From NCBI GenBank assembly GCA_017472685.1, contig JAFUOO010000005.1, positions 1 to 64,000 on the forward strand: DNA of 64,000 bases, written 5' to 3'. Source of the DNA: Clostridia bacterium. Lineage in GTDB: Bacteria > Bacillota > Clostridia > UMGS1883. Of the stretch, positions 50,582 to 58,943 are shown in pieces. Position 1 is the first letter of the stretch; each line of letters opens with the position of its first letter. The translations under genes were made by a program, and so were the position numbers. The notes beneath the pieces are model-generated. The model saw only the letters and a list, made by a program, of their open reading frames with translations. It ran no database searches and was not told the DNA's origin.

Positions 50582-51955
50582 TTAATATTCCTCGGCAATA
50601 ATGTCGCCGTCATAGGGCTCAAGCGTGTCTTTTTTCCATATATAATATATGTAGCTGTTAAAATCACCTGTAAGAGTATTTACATCTTTTTTAATATCTA
50701 CCAGCATATCGCCCTCATAACGTGCGAAGTATGTGGTATAACCCTCTGTGGAGAAGCAGTAGACATAGCTTGATGTATCCGACGAGGAGTAAATGAGCTT
50801 GTCGGGATTGAGCGTTGCCTGTACATAGGTTAAAAGCGCTTGTATGTTAAGGCTTCCGTGCCCTGAATAGCGGTCGGTCATAGCATTACAGCTTTTATAA
50901 AGTGCCTCTGTAAGCTCCTGCACACTCAACTCGGGGTTAAGGCTTTTTGCCAGTGCTGCAGCTGCCACAACATGAGGCGTTGCAAAGCTTGTACCGCTGC
51001 CTTTTTCGTAGCCGGATATACGCACCGAGTAAATGCTTTCACCGGGAGCCATCATGTCAACATAGTCGTTGCGCTGAGAATGGCTTGCACGATGACCATT
51101 GGCGGCAACACTGCCAACGCCGATTACGTTGTCGTAGGAGGCAGGGTAGTAAATTGTGTCACCGCTTTGCGCACCGCTGTTGCCAACGGCGGAAACTATG
51201 AGAACATTCTTTTCCTCTGCATAGTCTGCAACAGCTTTAAATACAGTTGCATTTGTGGTGCCTGAGGAAAGGTTTATAATGTCAACGCCGTAAGTGTCAA
51301 TAGCTTCATAAGCCGCGGCAAGAATGTCGGAATTTTTTGCTTTTTGTCTTCCGTTTTCGTCAAGATAAAAGCACTTGAAAACATAAATCTCAACATTTGG
51401 CGCAATGCCTGCAACACCGCGGGTGTTGTGCTCAGCGGCAATAATGCCCGTTACCATTGTGCCGTGACCTATTTCGTCATCACAGAAGCTTACCTTTGAG
51501 GAGGCTGTGGACGTGTAGTCGGCAACCTTGTAAATATTGTCAAAATTGAAATCAGCTGCGGCATTGTAAAGCCCTGAGTCAATAATTGCAATTTTTACCT
51601 TTTCGCCATTTGCACTTTCGCCGAAAACGCCTTTGTTCCATGCAAACTGTGCTAAAACCTGAGTAAGGTTTGTCTGGTCAGTATAATATGTATCATTTGT
51701 GGTGTAGTCAAAAAGCTCGCTGTAGCTCATGGGCTCACAGTAGTCAACCAAGCCTTCGTCAATTAAATACTGAATGTCCTCTAAACTCGAGGCGGTATAA
51801 ACACCATGGTTGGCATTTACGGTTGTTATCGAGGTGGAGTAGGGCATGGGAAAGCTTTCATTCACGGTGAAGATATATTCCTCCGCACTGCACGAAAAAG
51901 AAAGAAGCAGTAAAATGCAAGCTGTTATAATTGAAGAAAATACAGTTTTTTTCAT
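50582..51955 (-). CDS. Secreted subtilisin-like serine protease (S8)
   Basis: A 457-residue exported protease. N-terminal signal 1-24 (LLLLSFSCSA), a short prodomain, then the catalytic domain with Asp126 (IAIIDSG), His164 (GHGTMVTG) and Ser323 (GSGTSFATP). The C-terminal 70 residues (SSDTSSYVYCFSTEGYTTYF) are an extra small domain. The SCS segment is not a good lipobox. Ribosome site AGGTG. The substrate is unknown; it is co-oriented with the small membrane protein. Confidence 0.9.
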   Translation of the reverse strand: MKKTVFSSIITACILLLLSFSCSAEEYIFTVNESFPMPYSTSITTVNANHGVYTASSLEDIQYLIDEGLVDYCEPMSYSELFDYTTNDTYYTDQTNLTQVLAQFAWNKGVFGESANGEKVKIAIIDSGLYNAAADFNFDNIYKVADYTSTASSKVSFCDDEIGHGTMVTGIIAAEHNTRGVAGIAPNVEIYVFKCFYLDENGRQKAKNSDILAAAYEAIDTYGVDIINLSSGTTNATVFKAVADYAEEKNVLIVSAVGNSGAQSGDTIYYPASYDNVIGVGSVAANGHRASHSQRNDYVDMMAPGESIYSVRISGYEKGSGTSFATPHVVAAAALAKSLNPELSVQELTEALYKSCNAMTDRYSGHGSLNIQALLTYVQATLNPDKLIYSSSDTSSYVYCFSTEGYTTYFARYEGDMLVDIKKDVNTLTGDFNSYIYYIWKKDTLEPYDGDIIAEEY

Positions 51956-51971
51956 AAAATCACCTAAAGGA

Positions 51972-51996
51972 AAAGAGCCGGAAATTCCGACTCTTT
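51972..51996 (-). terminator. Terminator of the 52000-52293 gene
   Basis: On the minus strand AAAGAGTCGGAA pairs with TTCCGGCTCTTT (one mismatch), just before the subtilisin start. Confidence 0.75.
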
Positions 51997-51999
51997 AAA

Positions 52000-52293
52000 T
52001 TAACCGTTTGCAAGCGCATCTGCAAGCCAGAATTCTGCAATGTCGAGTGCTTCGAAAAGCCCCGGACGAACAGCCTTCTTATAAACCTTTTCCTTTTCCT
52101 TGCCGGAATTTGTCATAAGCTCGATAGTAACCTTGTCGGCAACAGCCAGGTCTTCGACCTGCTTTGTAGATTCAACCGTGAACAAAATAATGTAACGGTC
52201 ACTAGGATTGCCGTAATAAATTTTGTTGCCGCTCCTCATGAGAGGCTTATCCTTATATGTGAGGCCTTCTTTAGCCTTTGTTTCTTTAGCCAT
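52000..52293 (-). CDS. Conserved small basic/acidic protein of unknown function
   Basis: A 97-residue cytosolic protein starting MAKETKAKEGLTYKDKPLMR. NKIYYGNPSDRYIILFTV and KVTIELMTNSGKEKEKVYKK predict a small beta-rich fold. I recognise it only as a Clostridia-type hypothetical. Ribosome site GGAGGG. Own promoter at 52326. Confidence 0.65.
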   Translation of the reverse strand: MAKETKAKEGLTYKDKPLMRSGNKIYYGNPSDRYIILFTVESTKQVEDLAVADKVTIELMTNSGKEKEKVYKKAVRPGLFEALDIAEFWLADALANG

Positions 52294-52325
52294 GGTGTAA
52301 ACCCTCCTTGAACATTTATATTAAG

Positions 52326-52354
52326 AGTATAACATATTTTACAAAGTTAGTAAA
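52326..52354 (-). promoter_or_regulatory. Promoter of the 52000-52293 gene
   Basis: On the minus strand TTTACT (52349-52354), 17-bp spacer, TATACT (52326-52331). Confidence 0.65.
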
Positions 52355-52411
52355 GTATTTTTTCAGTTTTACATGGAATTTACACAAATTTTAAAAATTC
52401 TAAAAAAAGGG

Positions 52412-52440
52412 TTGACAAAATGTGATAAAGTAGCTATAAT
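52412..52440 (+). promoter_or_regulatory. Full-consensus promoter of the micro-lipoprotein
   Basis: TTGACA (52412-52417), 17-bp spacer, TATAAT (52435-52440): a perfect housekeeping promoter, the strongest in the window. Confidence 0.85.
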
Positions 52441-52485
52441 TTTCAAGGATTGAAAAATAACAAAATTTGAAGGGAGAAAGTAACT

Positions 52486-52617
52486 ATGAAGAAGTTTATG
52501 GCTCTTGCATGCGCAGTTGTTCTCGCTGTTGCAGCTCTTGCTGCTTGCACAGGTAACAATGTAGAAGAAGCTACAGAAGCAGCTACAGACGTTACAGAAG
52601 CAACAATCGCTGAATAA
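52486..52617 (+). CDS. 43-residue micro-lipoprotein
   Basis: A short gene. Residues 1-20 form a signal sequence (MKKFMALACAVV ... LAA) with a lipobox LAAC, so Cys21 would be lipidated and the mature chain is 23 residues. The mature part is acidic and threonine/alanine rich (VEEATEAATDVTEATIAE). It has AAGGGAG eight bases upstream, a full-consensus promoter and a strong terminator directly after, so it is a self-contained, probably abundant transcript. The first part resembles N-termini of solute-binding lipoproteins; it may be a remnant or a true microprotein. Confidence 0.7.
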   Translation: MKKFMALACAVVLAVAALAACTGNNVEEATEAATDVTEATIAE

Positions 52618-52630
52618 TTTTATTTACATA

Positions 52631-52670
52631 AACGAAACACCCGCCTTTATGAAGGCGGGTGTTTTTCGTT
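52631..52670 (+). terminator. Terminator of the micro-lipoprotein
   Basis: AACGAAACACCCGCCTT with complement around TAT, ending TTTTTCGTT. GC-rich core and T-run. Confidence 0.9.
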
Positions 52671-52700
52671 TGAAAATATGAAAAAATATGACATAACAGT

Positions 52701-52747
52701 AAATTCGCTCTATAGGCAAGACTACAGCTCTGCAGGCGAATTTTTTT
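52701..52747 (+). terminator. Second hairpin with U-tract in the 52618-52864 gap
   Basis: AAATTCGC (52701-52708) pairs with GCGAATTT (52736-52743), closing a 27-base interior with a smaller CTATAG/CTACAG stem; T's follow. A weak TTGAAA/CATAAC pair lies upstream (52670-52697). Its purpose is unclear. Confidence 0.4.
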
Positions 52748-52796
52748 GTTTTTACAGCCCTTTTTACAGCGTTTTTTAAATAATTTTTGAAACATA

Positions 52797-52825
52797 TTGA
52801 CAAACCGTAAAATATGGAGTAAAAT
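52797..52825 (+). promoter_or_regulatory. Promoter of the aspartate-family operon
   Basis: TTGACA (52797-52802), 17-bp spacer, TAAAAT (52820-52825). Confidence 0.75.
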
Positions 52826-52864
52826 AGCAAGAAAAAACAAATGTGTTTGTGAGGTGGACATATT

Positions 52865-53302
52865 TTGGTTGAAAACAGAGAGATAATTCTTGTGGATGCA
52901 AAGGTGCTTCCTGAGGTTTTCATAAAGGTGCTCACGTCTAAAAGGCTCATTGAATCAGGCGAGGTCAAGACGGTGAACGAGGCTTGTGAAAAAACAGGTA
53001 TAAGCAGAAGTGCATATTATAAGTATAAGGACCATGTTTTTGATTTTAATCAGATGCAGGGTGTTCTTACTCTTATGGCTGTTGTGGTTGACCTTAAGGG
53101 TATTTTATCAGAGATATTGAAAATTATATCCTCGGTGAACTGTTCGGTGCTGACCATAAATCAGAGTGTGCCCACTGACGGTATCGCAAACATCCACCTT
53201 ACTGTCAAAACCGACCTTATGAAGGTCAGCGTTGACAGGCTGATTACCGAAATTACTAAGGTAGCAGGCGTCAGAAGTGTTAAAATTCTGGCGAAACAAT
53301 GA
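52865..53302 (+). CDS. ACT-domain protein of the UPF0735/PheB type
   Basis: A 145-residue protein with an N-terminal helix-turn-helix-like region (VKTVNEACEKTGISRSAYYKYKDHVF) and a C-terminal ACT domain (LTLMAVVVDLKGILSEIL to VRSVKIL). ACT domains bind amino acids. The start is TTG 52865, eight bases after AGGTGG. In B. subtilis a PheB-type gene is also linked to hom-region genes. Directly upstream of hom, it likely senses an aspartate-family or aromatic amino acid. Confidence 0.85.
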   Translation: MVENREIILVDAKVLPEVFIKVLTSKRLIESGEVKTVNEACEKTGISRSAYYKYKDHVFDFNQMQGVLTLMAVVVDLKGILSEILKIISSVNCSVLTINQSVPTDGIANIHLTVKTDLMKVSVDRLITEITKVAGVRSVKILAKQ

Positions 53303-53321
53303 TACAAGGAGAGTTGAACCA

Positions 53322-54521
53322 ATGACAAAAATGGCGATTATGGGCTACGGCGTTGTAGGCAGCGGTGTGTATGACATTGTTACAAAAAATGCCGACACCA
53401 TAACAAAGAAAATCGGCGAAGAATTAAAGGTCAAATATATTCTTGATATACGCGACTTTGATTCTCACCCCGAAAAGCACCTGTTTGTTAAGGATGCAGA
53501 CATTATCGCAAACGACAGCGAAGTAACACTTGTTGCAGAAGCAATGGGTGGCGCAACCTTTGCATACGAATACACAAAAAAGATGCTTAAAGCCGGAAAG
53601 AGCGTTGTAACAAGCAACAAGGAGCTTGTTTCCAAAAAGGGCACAGAGCTTTTTAAGTTAGCAGAGGAAATGGGCGTAAGCTATATGTTTGAAGCTTCTG
53701 TGGGCGGTGGTATACCGATTATACGCCCCTTGGTAAATTGCCTTGCGGCAAACCATGTGCAGTCAATTTACGGCATCATGAACGGCACCACAAACTACAT
53801 TTTAACAAAGATGTTTAAGGAAAATCAGTCCTTTGAGGAAGCCCTCAGTGATGCACAGAAGCTCGGTTATGCGGAGAAGGACCCCACAGCCGATGTTGAA
53901 GGCTTTGACACAATGAGAAAGATTTCTATCCTCACAGCACTCTCCTGCAATGAAGAGCTTGACGATGACAAAATCCCTCATGAAGGCATTACAAGGATTA
54001 CTGCCGAGGATGTAGCCTGTGCAGAAAGCATGGGCGCAAGCGTTAAGCTTATCGGCTACAGTAAGATAGACGGCAAAAAGGTCAGCGCAAGAGTTTGCCC
54101 CATGATTATCCCCAATGATTGTCCCCTTTACTCTGTTGAAGATGTTTTCAACGCAATATTGGTAACAGGCGACATGGTAGGCGATGTTATGATGTACGGC
54201 AGAGGCGCAGGCAAGGATGCAACTGCAAGTGCGATTGTGGGTGACCTGATGGATGTTGTACGCCATAAGGGTAAGTTTGATAAGAACTTCTCCTGGAGCA
54301 CAGCTGAAAAAACCGTGTTCTTTAATCCTTCGGAGGAAGAGAACGTGTTCTTTGTAAGATGTGACAAAACAAAGGCAGAGGTTGAAGCCTTGTTCGGTAC
54401 AGTTTGGTTTGTAGAAGGCGCACAGTGTGCCTTTGTAACTGAAAAAATGACCGAAAAGGCATTTGAAGAAAAGGTTGATTCTTTAGGCGGAGTATTGTCT
54501 AAAATCAGAGTATATAAGTAA
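53322..54521 (+). CDS. hom: Homoserine dehydrogenase
   Basis: A 399-residue NAD(P)-dependent enzyme converting aspartate semialdehyde to homoserine. The Rossmann loop is MGYGVVGSGVYD; the catalytic core shows TSNKELVSKKG, EASVGGGIPIIRPL, GIMNGTTNYILTKM and YAEKDPTADVEG. The C-terminal 80 residues are an ACT-like regulatory domain. The start at 53322 follows AAGGAGAG. It is followed 14 bases later by lysC. Threonine feedback is likely by family but not proven. Confidence 0.95.
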   Translation: MTKMAIMGYGVVGSGVYDIVTKNADTITKKIGEELKVKYILDIRDFDSHPEKHLFVKDADIIANDSEVTLVAEAMGGATFAYEYTKKMLKAGKSVVTSNKELVSKKGTELFKLAEEMGVSYMFEASVGGGIPIIRPLVNCLAANHVQSIYGIMNGTTNYILTKMFKENQSFEEALSDAQKLGYAEKDPTADVEGFDTMRKISILTALSCNEELDDDKIPHEGITRITAEDVACAESMGASVKLIGYSKIDGKKVSARVCPMIIPNDCPLYSVEDVFNAILVTGDMVGDVMMYGRGAGKDATASAIVGDLMDVVRHKGKFDKNFSWSTAEKTVFFNPSEEENVFFVRCDKTKAEVEALFGTVWFVEGAQCAFVTEKMTEKAFEEKVDSLGGVLSKIRVYK

Positions 54522-54535
54522 AGGAATGAAAAAAT

Positions 54536-55747
54536 ATGGGTCTTATAGTACAGAAATTCGGCGGCTCCTCGGTAGCCAATGCTGAAAGAATTTTCAACGT
54601 TGCATCACGCATAGTTGAAACCTATGACAACGGTAACGACGTTGTAGTTGTAGTTAGCGCACAGGGCGATACTACAGACGATTTAATCGAAAAGGCAAAG
54701 GAAATCAACGACCGCGCATCAAGAAGAGAAATGGACACACTTCTCAGTGCAGGTGAACAGATTTCCATGAGCTTGCTTGCAATGGCAATCCAGAAGCTGG
54801 GCAGACCTGCAATATCTCTTACAGGCTGGCAGGCAGGCATGATTACAGACAGTAACTATTCAAAGGCACGTGTTCGCCGTGTTACAGGCGAAAGAATCCG
54901 CCGTGAGCTCGATAACAGAAACATTGTTATTGTGGCAGGCTTCCAGGGTGTTAATAAGTATGACGACATTACAACACTGGGCCGTGGCGGCAGTGACACA
55001 AGTGCTGTTGCAATTGCAGCTGCATTGGGTGCTGACCTTTGTCAGATTTATACAGACGTAACAGGTGTATTCACATCTGACCCCAGAATTGTTAAGGACG
55101 CAAAGAAGCTTGATACAGTAAGCTACGACGAAATGCTCGAGCTGGCAAGCCTTGGCGCAAACGTTCTTCATAACCGCTCTGTTGAGCTTGCAAAGAAATT
55201 TAACGTAAATCTTGAAGTATTGTCGAGCCTTGTTAAAGAACCGGGCACAATTGTTAAGGAGGAATCTAATATGGAAAAAATGTTGGTACGTGGTGTAGCA
55301 CGTGATAATGATGTAGCGAGAATTTCACTTTGTAATGTAGAGGATGCTCCCGGAAAGGCATTCCAGGTGTTCAGCTTACTTGCAAAGCATAAAATAAGCG
55401 TTGACATTATTCTTCAGTCCATCGGTCGTGACAACAAGAAGGACATCAGCTTCACTGTTGATCTTGATGCTCTTGACGGTGCACTCAAGGTGCTTGAAGA
55501 AAACAACGGCATCATCGGCGCAGAAAAGATTGTTCACTACGACAACGTTTCCAAGGTATCTATCGTAGGTGCAGGTATGGTTTCCAACCCCGGTGTTGCG
55601 GCTACAATGTTTGAGGCTCTTTACAATGCCGACATCAACATTCAGATGATTTCTACTTCCGAAATCAAAATCAGCGTTCTTATTGAACAGGAACAGGCTG
55701 AAAAGGCGGTAAAGGCTATTCACGATAAGTTCCACCTTGGCGACTGA
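54536..55747 (+). CDS. lysC: Aspartate kinase (class II, alpha subunit) with internal beta start
   Basis: A 403-residue aspartokinase. Kinase domain 1-240: KFGGSSVANAERI, VVVVVSAQGDTTD, SAGEQISMSLLA and TLGRGGSDTSAVAIAAAL. Two ACT domains follow (about 265-400; VSIVGAGMVSNPGVAATMFEAL). An internal, in-frame ATG at 55271 (codon 246) with a full AAGGAGG site would make a separate 158-residue ACT subunit, as in B. subtilis LysC. It catalyses the first step to lysine, threonine and methionine. No lysine riboswitch is seen. Confidence 0.95.
   Translation: MGLIVQKFGGSSVANAERIFNVASRIVETYDNGNDVVVVVSAQGDTTDDLIEKAKEINDRASRREMDTLLSAGEQISMSLLAMAIQKLGRPAISLTGWQAGMITDSNYSKARVRRVTGERIRRELDNRNIVIVAGFQGVNKYDDITTLGRGGSDTSAVAIAAALGADLCQIYTDVTGVFTSDPRIVKDAKKLDTVSYDEMLELASLGANVLHNRSVELAKKFNVNLEVLSSLVKEPGTIVKEESNMEKMLVRGVARDNDVARISLCNVEDAPGKAFQVFSLLAKHKISVDIILQSIGRDNKKDISFTVDLDALDGALKVLEENNGIIGAEKIVHYDNVSKVSIVGAGMVSNPGVAATMFEALYNADINIQMISTSEIKISVLIEQEQAEKAVKAIHDKFHLGD
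55256..55273 (+). promoter_or_regulatory. Internal ribosome site for the lysC beta subunit
   Basis: AAGGAGG (55256-55262), 8-base spacing, ATG (55271-55273) in the lysC frame at codon 246; the product would be 55271-55747. The position equals the known B. subtilis beta start. Confidence 0.75.
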
Positions 55748-55766
55748 TAAATTTAGGGGAATTGTT

Positions 55767-58193
55767 ATGAACTATTCATTGATGACCGAGCGAGAGGTCG
55801 AAATAGAGCTTTCTACCAGTGCGAGCGAAGGACTTGAGTCCTTCGCTGCGCACGACAGGCTGATTGATAACGGCAGAAATATGCCCGAAAAGACATATAC
55901 AAAAAGCATTGCCACCGTTATTTTAATGCAGCTGACTAATTTATATACCATAGCTTTTATGGTTATGGGTGTTATAAGCGCGCTGTGCGACTTTAAAGGC
56001 AGCATGGTTGCGTGGATAATCTTTTTTGCCGTTGCCACCCTCAATATGGTAAGCGGCTTTTTGCATGATTATGCGGACAGAAAGGTTGCTGTTGAATTTG
56101 ACAGCCGCCGCACGGATGAGGTTAATATCATCCGCGATGCTACGCCCATGAGCACAGACCCAACTCTTCTGGTAAAGGGCGATATAGTTGTTCTTAAACA
56201 AGGCGATTTTGTGCCTGCTGACATACGTATTCTCAAGTGCGAGGCATTGAAGGCTGACGAGTCAATATTCAAGGGCAGAAACGTGCCTGTTGACAAGGTA
56301 AGCGAAAAATGCGAGGAAGAAACTGATGCAGCAGAATGTAACAACATTCTTTACTGCGGAAGCCTGATTGCCTCAGGCGAATGTGTGGGCGCAGTTATTG
56401 CAACCGGTAAGGACACCTCTCTTGCGCGGGTACGGGCAAGCAAATCCAGAAAGCTTGACATGCACGACAAATTCGGCAAGAATGCAAAGAGTGAAAAGCT
56501 TCTTGTTATAGCAGCGCTTATTGCAGCGGCAGTTACTCTTGTTGTAACTGCAGTGGGAACAAAGAGCTTTTCAATGGCTATGCTTCAAGCCTGTACTGTT
56601 GCGTTGTGTCTTTTGCCTGCACCTGTATGCATTGTGCGAATGATAGGTGTTGCTGTTTGTGCAAAAAGGCTCAGAGCCGACGGCGTTTGCAGCGAGCAGG
56701 CAGATTTTGTGTACGATATAGGCACAAGCCAATATTTCCTTTTTGACAAGGGCGGTCTTCTTACAAATAATGAAACAAGCCTTGAAGAAAAGGTTATGGC
56801 TGACGAAACAAAGCTCAACATGGCGGTTATCTGCAGCGATTGTGAATGCGTGGGCGGTTTCCTTTCGGGCAATGAGCTTGACAAGGCTACTGCACGTGCA
56901 CTTATTGAAAAGGGCATTGATGTGGAAGCTGTGCTTAAAAATAATGAAAAGATAAAGTTTATGCCCTTTGACGAAAAGAGAATGCTTATGGCAACTCTTA
57001 CAAAGAGCACCACGGGCTACACCCTTATTGTTAAGGGCTATGTTGAGGCAGTACCCATGCTGTGCACAAAGCTTTGCGACGAAGACGGCGTGCGCAGCAT
57101 GACAGGTGAAATACTGCACCGACTTGAAAGCGTGTCCTCGTCCATGGCTGAAAAAGGGCTTAAGGTGAGAGTGGTTGCTTATAAGGAGCTTGACTACATC
57201 CTCGAAAATATTGAAGAAGAAATCAAAGCCCTCACATTTGTGGGCATTTTAGGCTACCGTGAGCCCCTTGCGCGAAAGGCCAGGGAATCTGTAAAGAATA
57301 TTGAAAGAGTATTTGTGAAGCCTGTTATGGTAACGGGCGACCACATTATAACTGCGGCAACCTTTGCAAGAAGCGCAGGTCTTATAAAGAAGGAAACAGA
57401 ATGTGTCAGCTTCCATGAGCTGACCGATTGCAGTAATGAGGAATTGCTGGAGGCTGTTGATAAGTACAAGGTTTTTGCATCGGCAACAAGTGCCGACAGA
57501 GAAAGAATGGTAAGGGTGCTTACCGAAAACGGGAAGCGAGTTGTTGTTGCAGGTGAGCAGATGACAGCCCCCTCGGTGGCTCTTTACGCAAATGCCTCCT
57601 TTGGTGACGAAACCATGGAGGACTGCGACGTGATTGTTAAAAAGAGCGATATTGAAAACGTTGCTGAGGTTATCTATAAGTCGAGATGCACAAGAGGTAA
57701 TCTGGCGTATGCATCTCTTCTTGCAATAAGCACAGGTCTTTGTGAGGTGCTTGTGATGCTGTTTATGCTCATGACAGGTGCTCTTCTTCCCACAGCATCG
57801 GAAATGCTTCTTACAAATATGTTCATTGTATTTGTGCCCGCACTTTGCGTGAGCGTGTTTGCCGCTGTGCACCAAAGACAGGATACGCAGGACCTTCTGG
57901 CATTAAACTGCGTGCTTCGCGGTGTAATTTGTGCACTTTTTGCCCTTGCTGCAAAGGATATGATAGCATTTGTGGTGCTTTATTCAATACTTGATGCAAT
58001 TCTTGCCTGTGCAAGCTACAATAATTTTGAAAAGGGCAGATTGGGCATCTGGGGTATTTTAGCTCTTGCTGTAGTATTTATTGGGGCAAATGTATTCATG
58101 GGCTTTAACGGAGCTGTGGTTGTATGTGCTCTGATTGCAGCAATTCTGAATGCACTTTTACCCCATATTAATCTGAAAGGATTGAGAAAGTGA
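55767..58193 (+). CDS. P-type ATPase-like pseudoenzyme
   Basis: An 808-residue intact membrane protein with the P2A cation-ATPase plan: N-terminal GLESFAAHDRLIDNGRNMPEK, helices, actuator domain, P/N domains and C-terminal helices. Each catalytic motif is changed. TGES is KGRN (169-172, Glu to Arg). PEGLP is PAPVC. DKTGT is DKGGL (Asp327 kept, Thr lost). KGAPE is KGYVE. GDGxND is GEQMTA (596-601). VTGDH is kept. ATP hydrolysis by the normal route is thus unlikely. No frameshift or stop is seen, which argues for a selected non-catalytic role. Start 55767 follows AGGGGAA. It lies between lysC and rlmB, overlapping rlmB by one base. Confidence 0.85.
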   Translation: MNYSLMTEREVEIELSTSASEGLESFAAHDRLIDNGRNMPEKTYTKSIATVILMQLTNLYTIAFMVMGVISALCDFKGSMVAWIIFFAVATLNMVSGFLHDYADRKVAVEFDSRRTDEVNIIRDATPMSTDPTLLVKGDIVVLKQGDFVPADIRILKCEALKADESIFKGRNVPVDKVSEKCEEETDAAECNNILYCGSLIASGECVGAVIATGKDTSLARVRASKSRKLDMHDKFGKNAKSEKLLVIAALIAAAVTLVVTAVGTKSFSMAMLQACTVALCLLPAPVCIVRMIGVAVCAKRLRADGVCSEQADFVYDIGTSQYFLFDKGGLLTNNETSLEEKVMADETKLNMAVICSDCECVGGFLSGNELDKATARALIEKGIDVEAVLKNNEKIKFMPFDEKRMLMATLTKSTTGYTLIVKGYVEAVPMLCTKLCDEDGVRSMTGEILHRLESVSSSMAEKGLKVRVVAYKELDYILENIEEEIKALTFVGILGYREPLARKARESVKNIERVFVKPVMVTGDHIITAATFARSAGLIKKETECVSFHELTDCSNEELLEAVDKYKVFASATSADRERMVRVLTENGKRVVVAGEQMTAPSVALYANASFGDETMEDCDVIVKKSDIENVAEVIYKSRCTRGNLAYASLLAISTGLCEVLVMLFMLMTGALLPTASEMLLTNMFIVFVPALCVSVFAAVHQRQDTQDLLALNCVLRGVICALFALAAKDMIAFVVLYSILDAILACASYNNFEKGRLGIWGILALAVVFIGANVFMGFNGAVVVCALIAAILNALLPHINLKGLRK
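55819..55853. repeat. Palindrome inside the pseudo-ATPase coding region
   Basis: GTGCGAGCGAAGGACT and AGTCCTTCGCTGCGCAC around TG (one indel in the outer arms), coding for SASEGLESFAAH near the N-terminus. Confidence 0.65.
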
Positions 58194-58924
58194 TGTACGA
58201 GGATATTATTGAGGGCAGAAATGCCGTTGTTGCCGCACTGAAAAGCGGCAGACAGATTGACAAAATCTATATCCGTAAGGGCGATAACAAGGGAAGCATG
58301 CTTCCTATCATAGCAAAGGCAAAGGACAGAGGCATTCCCGTTGTGGAGATTGACAAAGCAAAGCTTGACTCCATGAGCGAGACAGGTGTGCACCAGGGTG
58401 TCATTGCCAGAATTCCGCCCTATGAATACAAAACAGTTGACGATATTTTGGCAATTGCCCGCGAAAAGGGTGAAAGCCCCTTTATAGTTATTCTTGACCA
58501 TCTTGAAGACCCTCACAACCTTGGCAGTATTATCCGTACAGCAAACTGTGCAGGTGTGCACGGGGTTATCATTTCAAAGCATGACGGCGTTACACTTACT
58601 GCCACTGCTGTTAAGGCAAGCGCAGGTGCGGCAAGCTTTACCCCTGTTGCAAGGGTGAGTAACATTGCCCAGACGGTTGAATACCTCAAGGAGCAGGGCG
58701 TATGGGTGACAGGTGCCGATGCGGCAGGCGACAGGAGCATTTACGAGGCAGACTTAAAGGGTGCCGTAGCGCTGGTTGTAGGTGGCGAGGATAAGGGCAT
58801 AAGCCGTCTTACGGCATCAAAGTGCGACTTTTTGGTGAGCATCCCCATGAAGGGCGATGTCAACAGCCTCAACGCTTCCGTTGCGGCGGCACTTATGATT
58901 TATGAAACAATGAAGCAAAGATAA
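58193..58924 (+). CDS. rlmB: 23S rRNA (guanosine-2251-2'-O)-methyltransferase
   Basis: A 243-residue SpoU/TrmH-family enzyme. N-terminal IIEGRNAVVAALKSG is the L30e-like substrate domain; the SPOUT part shows LDHLEDPHNLGSIIRTANC, VVGGEDKGISRL and SIPMKGDVNSLNASVAAAL (the deep-knot motifs 1-3). It modifies G2251 of 23S rRNA. The ATG at 58193 overlaps the previous stop (TGATG). In many Firmicutes yacP/rae1 follows rlmB; here it does not, and a YacP domain is instead fused to the GTPase at 24737. Confidence 0.93.
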   Translation: MYEDIIEGRNAVVAALKSGRQIDKIYIRKGDNKGSMLPIIAKAKDRGIPVVEIDKAKLDSMSETGVHQGVIARIPPYEYKTVDDILAIAREKGESPFIVILDHLEDPHNLGSIIRTANCAGVHGVIISKHDGVTLTATAVKASAGAASFTPVARVSNIAQTVEYLKEQGVWVTGADAAGDRSIYEADLKGAVALVVGGEDKGISRLTASKCDFLVSIPMKGDVNSLNASVAAALMIYETMKQR

Positions 58925-58943
58925 CCGGAAAGGATGACAAGTT

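Noticed and set aside
50582..51955. Subtilisin as part of a lantibiotic or peptide-processing cluster
   Set aside because: No lanthionine synthetase, precursor or dedicated exporter is adjacent; the ABC exporter at 38.8 kb is too far and self-contained.
52941..53302. ACT gene starting at an internal ATG instead of TTG 52865
   Set aside because: The TTG has AGGTGG at good spacing and the N-terminal residues belong to the family pattern.
57249..57875. Long minus-strand frame opposite the pseudo-ATPase
   Set aside because: Cys/His-rich shadow translation of a real gene; no ribosome site, no family match.
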